A DNA stretch of 64,000 nt from Mantis religiosa (lineage: Eukaryota; Arthropoda; Insecta; Mantodea; Mantidae): positions 602,001 through 666,000 of the forward strand of contig JAUKNK010000155.1 in the NCBI GenBank assembly GCA_030765055.1, given 5' to 3'. The position numbers were made by a program, and so were the translations under genes. Under the pieces are notes generated by a model. It made no database searches. It was not told the origin of the DNA and saw nothing but the letters and a program-made list of their open reading frames with translations. Below are positions 1 through 11,385 of the stretch, piece by piece (position 1 is the first letter of the stretch; each line of letters opens with the position of its first letter).

Positions 1-2225
1 CCTCGGTATGACAAGCAATTTATTTTAAATATATTTTCTTGACTTAAGCATTTCTGAATTACTGGGATTTTTGTCAGACACGCTGTTATTTTTTAATACT
101 TGATAATGTAAAGAGAACGGAACATCAAATCCAAAATATAGCAAATGGTTCTTAAGTACTTCACTATCACTTTTTGCTTACCGTATTTCCTTTGAAACTC
201 TAAAAAAATTAGCAAATATATAACGTTTTTAGAGATTAAAATGTAATAGATGCTTCTTTGAATTGTGTAAGCAAAAGTGCAGAATGTCGTATGCGTGGAT
301 ACAAGGTTTTCAAAGTCACTTGCCGAACGAAGTCACTCACGTCATGTTTATCGAGATAATATTATTTTCATGAGGAATTTAAGAGAATAGCGCAGACAAG
401 TTGTACAAATAAAGGAAACCAAGTGCAATATAACTTCATGCAGTCACAGAATATGGTATAAAGAACGACGCAGATCCTATATGTATTTGACTACTACCGC
501 AATAACATAATATTATTATGATAAAAGTTACTAATTTTAATATGTTTGTTAAGAACATCGAGATATCAACTAGGACGTTGAAACGACATTAAATAATTAA
601 AAAAAGCTGTGTGTGTTTAGGACCACAAGGCAGAAGTGAAAACTTGAAAACTGTTCATTATAAATTATTCTTAAAATTATTTAAGAAAATTTATTGTTGA
701 CTCTCATTGTTGTGCAAAGAGGTCAACTCCGAGTAAAACATTTCATGTCTTACGCTAAGTGTGCTCGCAAATTAAAATACCCTGAAACAACTGATGACCA
801 CAGACTTGTGACCGTGCGAAGAGGGTTATACATAAAGCATGCATAAAGGAAGGAAACTCAAATCAAATAATATACTGTTCCACATGTATTTTGGTTTTAT
901 ATTAAAATACTTGCTATTTCACAATTACTTTTCATATTATTTTCTTGCTGATACACATATTTCATTGCTTCTTATCTGTAATAAAAATACAAGGTGATGC
1001 ATATATTATAACAAAATTATATGATATTCTTTGCTTATTTGCATATTTTTGAATATTCGGAAATGTTTGGTTACGTATACATTTAACACATGGTATTACA
1101 TACCCCTAAATATACTCATTACGTCTTATTTTATCACACGTTCGTTCATATTTTGATGCATAATTTATTACATGTCCTACTCATTTCAAATGTTCTGTCA
1201 CAATTGGTACTGATAATAATGTATTTTCAATTCAATTTTTCAATTTTATAATTATTTTATTCTCCCAAAAGAAAAATACAGTACAATTTCAAAATAAAGA
1301 ATAAAAAACAATACAATTAAACAAACAAGGATACATAATTATGCAATATATAAATGTAAAACTAGAAGAACAGAAAAGAAAAATAATTTCTTCAAGTCAT
1401 TTTTAAACTATAATCTATCGCAAATTATGCAGACATATCCAAATTAATTCTGAATAAACTACTTATGAAATTGTTCGAACTTTAATAATTTGGGTCCATA
1501 TTTCACAGATAGATCAAAACAAAGAAACAAGACAAATCATATTTCGGAACAAAGGTCTTCAGAAATTTTTATAACTCATATCAAATTATTTCGTTTGTAT
1601 ATTCCTTGCCCACTTCTGATTACTGATTTTCTGTGAATTAGCTTATGTATCCTGTGCATAAAACTTATTATGTTAAAACAATTATAAAAATGTATGTGTG
1701 ACGGTAACAAAGGCGAAGTGCATGATTGTGTCCGTTTGCGGCTTACGACTTTTTTTATAAATACCAGGTATCCAAGTTAATAGGTAGATATTATTAGCAT
1801 TTGAGAACCCCTACATATAAAAAAATGTAAAACTTAAAGGAATCTGTTCACATGCAAATGCAAAACGACAAATATATGTCATGATCAATTCCTGTTGATT
1901 GTCATGTTTTTAAATGTAATTTAATTGCCCCAGCTGTCCTTTAAAATTCAATTAGACGTTAATTTAATCACACATATTTGGTAATTTGATTGTGGATTGT
2001 GAGAATACAGTCAAAATTTATTTGCCATTTCAGACATGGAGTTAATCTTTCAAAATCTGTAACACTTGACAGTCTATAAGAGCTTCGGTTGTTAACATTA
2101 GTAATGGTTCATATAATTGAAAAATGGCAATATTTCCGTGGTTAGGTTAGTGTCTGCATAAAAAATTCTGCATAATATATGACTGAATTCTATCGGAGCA
2201 TTAGTACAAAGGAAACCGAGGTAAT
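1..2225. other. AT-rich non-coding stretch
   Basis: No open frame, RNA gene or transposon terminus is recognisable in this very AT-rich stretch. The only structure I can support is a short interspersed repeat near 601-740. It could be intergenic or intronic sequence. Confidence 0.6.
601..740 (+). repeat. short interspersed repeat, copy 1
   Basis: This segment aligns by eye with 49383-49520. Both carry a GTGTGTG start, a CAGAAGTGAAAAC core, an A/T-rich middle and a TTGACTCTCATT / TTGACACTCATT block followed by GCAAAGAG. The two copies are about 75-80% similar. No family is recognised and no termini or target duplications are visible. Confidence 0.6.
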
Positions 2226-2455
2226 ACAGACAGAATTCGTTAAAGGTTAATTACCAAACTCATCTGGATCCCTGGACAAAGCACTCGCCCTGTAAGCTGT
2301 AAGGTGTATCTATTTTAAGAGGAGATAAGTAATGACAGTAAGTTGGTAGATATCTAAATCAGAAGGCTGTAGCAGCAAAATTTAGGAGAAGCCGAGATAA
2401 CTAAGTCATTTTCAAATTATCAGATTAACTGGTTTGTTAGTGTACAAAGTGATGA
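2226..2455 (+). repeat. spaced direct repeat, left copy
   Basis: It is repeated 725 bp downstream at 2951-3179 in the same orientation with about 80% identity. Shared blocks include GACAGTAAGTTGGTAGATA and GTGTATCTATTTTAA. No coding capacity is seen. The 495 bases between the two copies (2456-2950) hold nothing I recognise. Origin unknown; it may be a remnant of an LTR-like or satellite-like duplication. Confidence 0.7.
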
Positions 2456-2950
2456 TGTATTTTGAAGCCGTTATGAAAGGTGTTATCCGATGGATGAATT
2501 AATAAGAAGGAAAATAACAAGTAACAACACTTTTTATACAAAGAAGTCTAACGTGGACAAATTAAAATTAATTATATTACACATTATAAACAACAACTAC
2601 CTTTTCGCAAACTACCCAAATACTAAAATATAAAATGTGGAATATAAATCAAGAATTCCAAAGTGAAAATAATTAATGTAAGCGCATTTTTCATTTAGAT
2701 AATTAACTTGTAGAAGGCAAATGCTATATCAACTTGGTTAAGCGGTGGAGTAGCATTGCGGGGTTTTCTTCAAAAGATTCATTAGACATCCATGATTATA
2801 CTTAATTAAAATACCAAATTGGTATGTAATCGAATTTCCAGTTTTGAATTTTGCTGGAAAACCTTCTTAGAAAACATGGAAATGCAAAATATATATCCAG
2901 TAATATTTTCAAAACTAATTTGTGGAGAATACTATTCCTCCTCTACCTAA

Positions 2951-3179
2951 TCAGAGAGAATTCGGTAATGGTTAATTATCACACTCATGTGGATCCATGG
3001 ACAGAGAACTGGTGCTGTAAACTGTAAAGTGTATCTATTTTAAAACAAGACCAGGAATGACAGTAAGTTGGTAGATAATTAAATCAGAAGGCTCTAGCAG
3101 GGAAATTTAGTAGAAGCCGAGATCTCTAAGTCATTTTTAAGATCAGATTAACTAGCTTATTAGTGTACAAACTGGTGAT
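2951..3179 (+). repeat. spaced direct repeat, right copy
   Basis: Partner of 2226-2455. Its right edge abuts the truncated Gypsy fragment that begins near 3181, so the junction may mark where that fragment was inserted or recombined. Confidence 0.7.
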
Positions 3180-3182
3180 CTA

Positions 3183-4087
3183 CAGCCCCCAGATTAGGAG
3201 CCGGGGTCGCATGCAGCAGTACAACGTCGGAGGACCATTCGAACGGATCGCCGTTGACATCGCTGGACCGTTCCCACCTTCCGATTGAGGCAAGAAGTAC
3301 CTAACAGTAGTCGTGGACTACTTCACCAAGTGGCCAGAGGTGTATGCCATCCCGAACCAAGAGGCAAGGACAATAACAGACTGCCTCGTGGAGCAAGTGT
3401 TCTGCCGATTTGGGGTACCGTTAGAGCTGCAAAGTGACCTGGGCACCAATTTTGTGTCAAACCTGCTGAAGGAGGCACTACAAAGGCTTGGGATGGACAA
3501 GACCCGCACGACACCTCTACATCCCCAGTCGGATGGAATGGTCAAGACCTTAGAGGAATACCTGAGGAAGGTTGGGTACCAGCCATCAGCGCGATTGGGA
3601 CTTCCAGGTGCCACTGTTCTTGCTGGCCAACCGCTCGTCAACACACGACACCTCGGGGATGACGCCAGCCAGCTTAATGTTCGGCCGAGAGCTTCGTCTC
3701 CCTTTTAACCTGGCTTTTCGAAGCCCTCCGGAAGCAAAATTAGCCGGCTACGGAGTATGTGGAGAACCTGGTAGACCATTGTCACGACATGCACGAGATT
3801 GCTCGCCAGAACATCCAGAAGGCGAGCGACAGCATGAAGACCCAATACGACAGGCAAACCAACAGCCAAGGGTTCCAGCAAAGTGACCTGGTCTGGTTGT
3901 ACCGTACTACCCGGACCTAGGGACGCTGCCAGAAGCTTCAGCAACCATGGCAAGGACTCTACCTGGTGGTGAAGAGGATTAACGACGTGGTCTACACCAT
4001 CCAGGAAAGCCACGAGGAAAGATGTTGGTGGTGCAGCTGGAGCGGCTGGCCCGCATCAATGGTGCTGTTTGCGGCGACCAGCTTTGA
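3183..4087 (+). pseudogene. Ty3/Gypsy integrase fragment, broken
   Basis: The fragment matches the integrase core and C-terminus of the minus-strand element. The first catalytic Asp lies in DYFTKWPEVYAIPNQE. The second lies in QSDLGTNF, where the other copy reads HSDQGTSF. It is dead: a TGA follows the FPPSD stretch near 3287. A 12-bp in-frame deletion near 3541 removes the block holding the catalytic Glu (GMV is followed directly by KTLEEYL). Later indels scatter the C-terminal domain over several frames. It is useful as a comparator because it keeps a Tyr codon (TAC, near 3220) where the larger copy has a stop. Confidence 0.88.
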
Positions 4088-4098
4088 GGAGGGAGCAA

Positions 4099-4602
4099 TA
4101 TCACCCGAACGTCGGATCTCCCGATAGAACCGGCCGGAAGTATTGCCAGGCGGAAGCATTCAGACCACGCCCACCCTTTTATCTTGTGGCGTTCACTGTA
4201 GGGGATGGTGATTAAAGTGTCACCGGTAGCTGGCCGCCTCTTTCCTCTCTCTCTCTGATGTCTGGAACTGTCGGGATATTTCATCTAACCTGGAACATCT
4301 AGATAGGTCAGTTGGTCTTATATAAGCGACGCGCCGGGCTGGAGAGAGTCAGTTCTTGGCGTGCAGCCGTGAGGAGCGCCGAGTGTGTTAACGGACAGGA
4401 AGAATGTGAACGTGCATCAACGGAGCTGTACGTAACTGTGAGCGTGCAGTGGACCTGAAACAGACAGACTGGTGCCTTGTAATTGTGAGCATTACGTAAT
4501 TCTGTGTAATCGGCAAGTGCTCCGACAGTAATTCGGTAGAAATAAAGAACATTTTTGAGCTGTGCAATTGAACTTTTAATTTCACGAACCCACAAAGTTG
4601 CA
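4099..4602 (+). repeat. 3' LTR of the truncated Gypsy copy
   Basis: Homologous to the LTRs at 10011-10498 and 15237-15729. It starts TATCACC (TGTCACC in the others) and ends GTTGCA (GTCACA in the others), so both tips carry point changes. A TATA-like TATATAAG lies at 4319-4326 and an AATAAA polyadenylation signal at 4541-4546, giving a U3-R-U5 layout on the plus strand. The U3 part differs strongly from both other LTRs. Confidence 0.85.
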
Positions 4603-5179
4603 ATATGCGTGTAAGTAGCTTTAGCTATTTTCAATCACATTACATTTTCAAATCACTCATTCACAATTGCCTATCTTTCCAACTATAGCAATTTAACATA
4701 CCGCTTCACAGATGTAATCTCTTTGTTCATTTCTTTGTAGGTATAACAATTGTACAGGATGTATTAAACATCACACACTGTGGTTTTCCACACTGGATAC
4801 AACATAATAAGCCACGTTAGCATTTATCAGGTCTAATGTGTTATCCACAAATGCAAGCGACCTTTTTTAAACGGAAGTAATCATCCCCCTTTTATCTCTT
4901 GGCGAACCAGAGATTCCAGAATTTCCAAGCCTTAATTATCAGCAACACGCTAAATATTTTAAAAATTTGCCGAAGCCTCCCGGGTTCTGATGTTTTTGTG
5001 ATACCTTTAACAAATACAATAAGAAATGTATATCTACTGTTATCTCTCTCTCCGCCTTTAACCGTCCTCTTACACCACTACGTGGTGATAGGTGATTGTT
5101 GTTCACCTTAGCTCCTATAAGTATTGAAAACCGGATATCTAGAGAAGTGACAGAGAGAATCCAGGAAGTGCGATCAGCC

Positions 5180-5400
5180 GGAAGCCTTGTATGAGGCTGG
5201 GAGAAGTGAATGATAGAAAGAGGGCGAGATGAAGAGGTACGAAAGATGATGATGGAGCAATTGGTGGGATGCATGCAGAGGACTGTAGGAGCCGGAGAAA
5301 ATCTGCTCCAGCGTCGTGTTGTCCACTAAAAATTTCATTTTGTGGTCCGCAGGGGATCGAACTCGGAAGACATTTTTGAGTGCCGGGCGTACAACGTACG
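5180..5400 (-). repeat. SINE-I relic (partial)
   Basis: On the minus strand this resembles the full SINE at 6764-7012. It keeps a degraded box-B-like segment near GGGGATCGAACTC and the body block with GTGTTGTCCAC. The tRNA-like head is missing or eroded. A similar degraded piece lies at about 6540-6750. Confidence 0.55.
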
Positions 5401-6410
5401 CAGCTTAATGATATTTTAAGAGTTACAGGGCAAAGAATTATGAGGAAAGTTAGAATGAAGAGCACTTCTGGGACCTTTCCCACAATATTCACGCTACACT
5501 ACTTTTTACGCAAATATACCAGATATACGTTATCACGATTTTGTCAATAAAAGCGGAAGCAATTTTGAATGAAGTATCAAAGGTTCTATATTCTTACATG
5601 ATTATACATAAACATTTCATTCTTTATTATGGTACACAAGTTCAAAAGCAACCTTCTCTCTGCATATGGTCATAAAAGTAAGCTAAATCAGCAATGTATA
5701 TCAATTTTCGAACGCTTCCTTTCTGAAACACAATTATTTGTTTCTTCGACATTTGTGCGTATACTTTCTAAGCTATTTTTAATTCTTAGAAATAACAGGC
5801 ACTTAAATCTATGCTAAACTTCAAAAAGACAGTTACATATGTTACAAAGCGCTATAGATATCTGTGGCTTTCTTTTCCGCGGTATACAATATAACAGGTA
5901 GTGCCATCTGTGGACAGGAAACGCGGTACACTGAAAATTTCATTCTTTGTGATCCAACAAGTTGTTCCCGCGGGAAACTTGCACACTAAATTATTGTCTG
6001 TTATGTAACACGCGTTTGTAAGTAATTTTAGGTATGTCTAATCACACTGCACTCTGAACTGACACATTCCCAACGTTAAAATTTAGCAGAGTCAATGGTT
6101 ATGGGCAAATATAAGCATCAATTTTAATATGATATAGATTATTCCTTATGTATCTCTTAGCGAAGCAAAATTGCTGAATTGCAAAGCATTGCATGGAACC
6201 AGCAGGCTAAACATTTCAAAATTGCCCAAAGCCTTCTGCATTCCAGTATAATTGTTGTACCTTTTAATAAATTATTAAAATATGTATATCGACAATTTAT
6301 CTGTCTCTTCTTCGACCTCTTCATTAGCTGCCCTGTTATATCCCTAAGTGGTGTCCGCGTATTGTTGTTCGTCTTAAACCTTATGCAGGTTGAGAAACCG
6401 AATCTCTGTA

Positions 6411-6524
<114 letters not shown>

Positions 6525-6763
6525 CAAAATATGGGATAGCCCGGTGCCTAGTATGAGGGTGAGAGAAGTGGATGACAGAAGCAGGGTGAGATGAAATGAC
6601 AGGATGGATGATAATGGAGAAGTTGCTGGAAAGCTTGTGAGTGAAACAGGAGGACTGGAGAAGGCCTGACGTAGCACCGTGATGGCCACCACATATCTCA
6701 AATTGCGGTCAGTCCTCATTGGTGAGAGTCGATCCTCAAAAACACTCAGACACTACGCGGCAA

Positions 6764-7012
6764 ATGAAATGTGTTGTGTTTAACGCCCGCTTTTACTACA
6801 TACGGCACCGCAGGCGATGACACTGATGATACATGAGATGAGCATGGAGCACCGGTGGAATGTGTTGGGGGAAAACCGGAGATCCCGGAGAAAACCCGCC
6901 CCAGCGCCGTGTTGTCCACCACAAACCCCACTTTGCGGTCGCCAGGGATCAAACCCCGAAGGTCTTGGGGGGAGCCAAGCGGTCTAACCATTGAGCCACG
7001 GCGCGGCCTACA
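6764..7012 (-). repeat. SINE-I, tRNA-derived, full length
   Basis: The minus strand begins with a tRNA-like head (GCCGTGGCTCAATGGTTAGA for box A, GGTTTGATCCC for box B) followed by a GC-rich body and an A-poor tail. Perfect 9-bp target duplications ACGCGGCAA flank it at 6755-6763 and 7013-7021, which fixes the 249-bp body and shows LINE-type retroposition. It is Pol III transcribed if active and encodes no protein. Confidence 0.9.
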
Positions 7013-7380
7013 ACGCGGCAATTGTCTTTCTCGGTGCAATGTACTTAAATAAAAGAATTTTTATAATATTTGTTTACTTGATCTGAAAACATAAGACGAT
7101 TCCACACAATTAACTTTAGTTTCTCAAAACTTATCTGTTTTGTAGATGCAGTGGTTATTTGTTTTTGTAATATGTTACGGTCCGTTGTCAGGACTCAGCG
7201 AATCTTAACTTATTTCGCTTTCCATATGTTTTCTCAAAAGTGTGTGGTAAAAATATATTTGCATATCAATCAGCAGTCATGCTGCTCGTATCGTATAAAT
7301 GTATAGCAGCTGTATGGAACTTTCCTCACAAATGTTATAAATAATTATCCGTAAATTAACTATATGTTCTCATTTTATTT

Positions 7381-7600
7381 AATTGACGTCCTACAACGTG
7401 AAGCCATATCGGACCTTGAAATTTTTAAAATCATGCTCAAAAGAGTACGGGTTCCTTGGAGCTCAGAGTTACCCCTCATTCAGGATAACGGAAATCTCCT
7501 TAACAACCTTATCCAGGGAACTCAACCAGACCGAGATCGAACTCGCGACCTCTTGATCGTGAGGCAGACACACTACCATCTACGCTAGAGAGACTGGCAC
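7381..7600 (-). repeat. SINE-II, tRNA-derived, old copy
   Basis: Same family as the copies at 42386, 53166, 57447 and 61193. On the minus strand the head reads TAGCGTAGATGGTAGTG (box A) and GTTCGATCTCGG (box B), and the body ends in the CATATGGC / ACGTTG / GGACGTC block at the left. It is clearly more diverged than the right-hand copies. No clean target duplication is visible. Confidence 0.75.
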
Positions 7601-9130
7601 ATGGGCTGAGTTGCCAGTGAGAAATTATCAAATGAAATATTTAAAGATTAAGTATTCTTGAAATGCTAATGAACTGTCCTAAGAAATGCCACAGTGCTAG
7701 AATCACATGGATATAATCATCATTTTCGAATTCAAGTACCAACAAAATATTTTCCAAATCTAACATTGAATTCATATTTTAAGTAAGCTAAAAAGGTGGA
7801 TGGTTACCCATTTTAGAACGCTTCAATTCTGACACACTATTATTTGTTTCTTTGACGTCGTGTGTATACATCTCGCTACACTTTGGTTTCTGAAAATGAA
7901 ACGTGTTTAAATCCACTTTAAATTAAAACAATTCACTTAAATATCTTATAAAACTGTGAAGTCTTCCAATTCTTGTTTCTCAGTATGGGAGATTACAGGT
8001 AGAGCCATCTATGGACGGCAAAATTCAGTTGTTTGTTATTTTTATTGCTACTGAGAGAAAATGTATTTCCCGGCAGAGAATCAGTAACTGAGTAGGTTTA
8101 AATTTAGTCAGTTCCACATATTAAATTTAGTTTATCGAAACTCAGCTGTTTAGTAGTTGCATTTGTTATTTTTGTGTATTGCGCAACGGTCCGATGCCTG
8201 AACTAAGGCAATGTTAAGTTTAGGTGCTTTTCATATTCTTTTTCAAAAGTGTGGTAAAAGGAGATTTGCGTATCATTCGACAGTCATGCCACTCGTATCG
8301 TCTCAATATATAGTTGCAGTATGACTCCTGCTTCATAAATTTTATACAGAATTATCCGTAATTCAAATCCGTGCTTCTTCCTTGAAGAGAATCGGTAAGT
8401 GAAATATTGTCTTTCATTAGGAGTAGCTTTAATTTAGGATTACTGTGCAGGTGATTCGACAGTGCGACCTGTCCTGACCTCGTGTACCTATGCCCCAAAT
8501 TGGCCATCCCCATGAGTAAGGACGAAACAAAGCGTGGCCGCCCCCAAGGTGCCAGGACAGAACAGAGAGCAGAATCCTTGCATTTTTACTTAAATGGTAA
8601 CCTCATCAAGTATAACAAGTGCATTTTTAGCTCTTCTCAGTCGTCATGAAATAAAACGCACTTAAATCTATGCTAAACATAATTAACACAATCATATATA
8701 TATATCATTAAACTTCGAGAATAATTGCAGTTCGTCTTCTCTAGTATACGATATTACAGGTGATGCCATCTGTGGACAGCAACTGGAACTTCTGTTGTTT
8801 CTGAACCAACATGTTTTTTCTTGCGGATATCTCTAAACTAAAGTATTGTCTAGTATGTGTGTAACTTAACGTATATAAAACCACACAACATTACTGAATC
8901 ACTCTTTGACAATGACCTATCCAACCAAATATTCCAAATTTATCATACACCACCACAATGGTAGTCTCACTGCGTATTTCGCTGTGGATGAAACAGGCAT
9001 ACAGGAGATATAAAAATTTATGTACTACGGTTCTCCTCTCTGGATAAAAAATAATAAGTAACCTTATCATCCATCAGAGCCAATCACAAGTTTAGCAGAG
9101 GGTTGTTTTTCAATTAGTTATGAAATCACA

Positions 9131-10010
9131 CTCTACAGAAATCCACGCTATTAGCTATGAAAACAACTAAGACGCAACTGGTGCGATGGCTTAATTAAAT
9201 GCAGTTGACTGTTATAAATTCCGAAACGTTCCGCTTTTGAGAACAAGGAAGCAAAAATGTTTAAAACAAGCCATTGTTGTCGGAATCGGACTCGTACAAT
9301 GTAGCTTTGAATGCAGTTGAAATGTGTAGAATTTATGACTGTGAAAGAGAAGCACAATAATAGAAACTGCAATGGTCTCTCCTTTGTTTCCATGTACCGA
9401 AAATTAAAGGAACTTAGGAAAATTTATAATAAAAATATTAAAGTATATAAAATTATGTACTATAGTGTGAAATATATATTATAGCTCAAAGTATGTAAAA
9501 TATGTAATTTAAAATGTTGAAATACGGGTCTTTAAAGCTTAATTCGTTGACATTTTAGATATTTATATAATTGACGGCAACAGAATATGTAATTACACAA
9601 ACTCCGGGCTCTAGTTATCGTCATTGTTGGTTTCATGTATCAACAGAAACGGCCGTTATACACGGTGTTCATTTTTGTCTCTGGTTTTACCGTGCAAAAT
9701 TTGTCATCATTAGCATGGCTGATGGAGCGTGTTTATATACGATTATCCTACTGGCTTGCGATCTTACTTGATCTGCTGACAGCAGCTCTGAGGGCTCTTT
9801 CTTCCGGCCGTTAAATATACTACTTGAGGGTTGGGTCTTCCCCACGTAATATAAAGGTGCGTATTTTCACCTGGTGTGTAGATACGATAGATGATGTAGT
9901 TTGTTTCAATGAATGTGAACACTAAATGACGGATAAATACAAACAATATATTGCAATCTGGTGTTTCTCTGTGAAGATATATAACTTAATATAAATTAGT
10001 AAGAGAATAT
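9131..10010. other. non-coding stretch with a MITE-like end
   Basis: No gene is recognised. Positions 9657-9716 match the right terminal 55 bp (inverted) of the MITE at 25541-25998, starting CACGGTGTTCATTTTT, so a diverged related element probably starts here and may end near 9935 (GTGAACACT). The stretch ends at the Gypsy 3' LTR. Confidence 0.5.
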
Positions 10011-10498
10011 TGTGACTTTGTGGGTTCGTGAAATGAAAAGTCCAATTTCACCACTCAAAAATGTTCTTTATTTCCACCGACTTACAGTTTAACACTTGCC
10101 AATTACACAGAATTACGTGCTGCACACAATTACAATTCACCAGTTCGTCCGTTACAATTTCACTTGTACTCGCGAATACGTAAACTCCGATGCACGTACA
10201 CAATTACGCACAGTCTTCTCGTTCATTAACACGTCCTTCGCTAGCACGTCAAACACTGACTGACTGTCCGACCTGCTGCAGCCCCCTTTATAGGCATCTC
10301 GCCGACTTCTCGGCTTCTCTAGTTTTCAGGCGAAGATTCCAGATGATTGGAGAAGGGGAGAGAAACGTCCAGGGACGAGTGACATTCCCTCCAATCCTCC
10401 CCTTCAGTTAGTGACAGAGACTGATGAGTGGGCGTGGCCCAGCTGCCCCCGGTTCCTTCCAGCGGTCGCCGCTCATCCCTTTCCCTAATTCGGTGACA
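10011..10498 (-). repeat. Gypsy 3' LTR
   Basis: 488 bp. The R/U5 half (10011-10270) is about 90% like the partner LTR, but the U3 half (about 10270-10498) is much more diverged, sharing mainly the CTTCAGTTAGTGACAG and GAGTGGGCGTGG blocks. The polyadenylation signal AATAAA (minus strand) is at 10067-10072. Confidence 0.92.
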
Positions 10499-10514
10499 CT
10501 GCTCCCTCCTCAAA
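10499..10514 (-). promoter_or_regulatory. polypurine tract of the Gypsy element
   Basis: On the minus strand TTTGAGGAGGGAGCAG directly precedes the 3' LTR start TGTCACC. This is the expected place for plus-strand DNA priming. The pol stop codon TGA (10512-10510) lies inside it. Confidence 0.8.
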
Positions 10515-11385
10515 GCTGGTCGTCCCGAACAGCACCATTGTAGCGGGCTAGACGATCCAGGTGTACCGCCAAAATCTTCCCTCGGGGAACCTTCTGGATC
10601 CGGTAGACCACGTCGTTAATCCTCTTCACCACCCGGTACGATCCTTGCCATGGCTGCTGGAGCTTCGGGCAGCGTCCCTTGGTCCGGGTAGGACGGTACA
10701 ACCAGACCAGGTCACCTTGCTGGAAACCTTGGCTGTTGGCTTGCCTTTCATACCTGGTCTTCATGCGGTCGCTTGCCTTCTGGATGTTCTGGCGAGCCAT
10801 CTCGTGCATGTCGTGGAGATGGTCCACCAAGTTCTTCACACACTCGGTCACTGGCTGTTTCGCTTCCGGAGGGCTTCCAAAAGTCAGGTCACAAGGGAGG
10901 CGTAACTCTCGGCAGAACATTAAGCTGACTGGCGTCATCCCAGTTGTGTCGTGTGTAGACGAGCGGTAGGCCAGAAAGAACAGTGGCACCTTGAAGTCCC
11001 AGTCTCGCTGATGGCTGGCCACGACTTTCCTCAGGTGTTCCTCTAAGGTCTTGATGTACCTTTCGACCATGCCATCCGATTGGGGATGTAGAGGCGTAGT
11101 GCGAGTCTTGTTCACCCCAAGCCTTTGTAGTGCCTCCTTCATTAGGTTGGACTCAAAGCTGGTACCCTGGTCACTGTGTAGCTCTAACGGCACCCCAAAT
11201 CGACAGAACACTTGCTCCACGAGGCAGTCTGTGATTGTCTTTGCCTCTTGGTTTGGGATGGCATACACCTCCGGCCACTTGGTGAAGTAGTCCACGACCA
11301 CCATCAGGTACTTGTTGCCTCGGTCGGAAACTGGGAACGGTCCAGCAATGTCAACGGCGATCCGTTCGAATGGCGCTCCGACGTT
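10510..11385 (-). pseudogene. Gypsy pol, integrase core and C-terminal part
   Basis: This continues the pol frame after the in-frame TAA at 11388-11386. It carries the integrase DDE core: Asp in VVVDYFTKW, Asp in LHSDQGTSF and Glu in GMVERYIK, then a basic linker and a C-terminal domain with GSYRVVKRINDVVYRI, a variant of the GPY/F module. The readable frame from the first Val-rich start is 264 residues. The part upstream of 11304 is open back to the stop, so a single codon change separates it from the rest of pol. No chromodomain or env follows. Known role: insertion of the cDNA into the host genome. Confidence 0.93.

Larger units (their letters stand above)
3181..4602 (+). mobile_element. 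5'-truncated Ty3/Gypsy fragment (integrase end plus 3' LTR)
   Basis: This is a second member of the Gypsy family found complete on the minus strand at 10011-15729. It begins inside the integrase region, runs through the integrase C-terminus and the purine-rich stretch before the LTR, and ends with a whole LTR. Everything upstream (gag, protease, RT, RNase H) is missing. The truncation point has no LTR structure, so deletion or partial duplication is likelier than normal integration. Confidence 0.9.
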
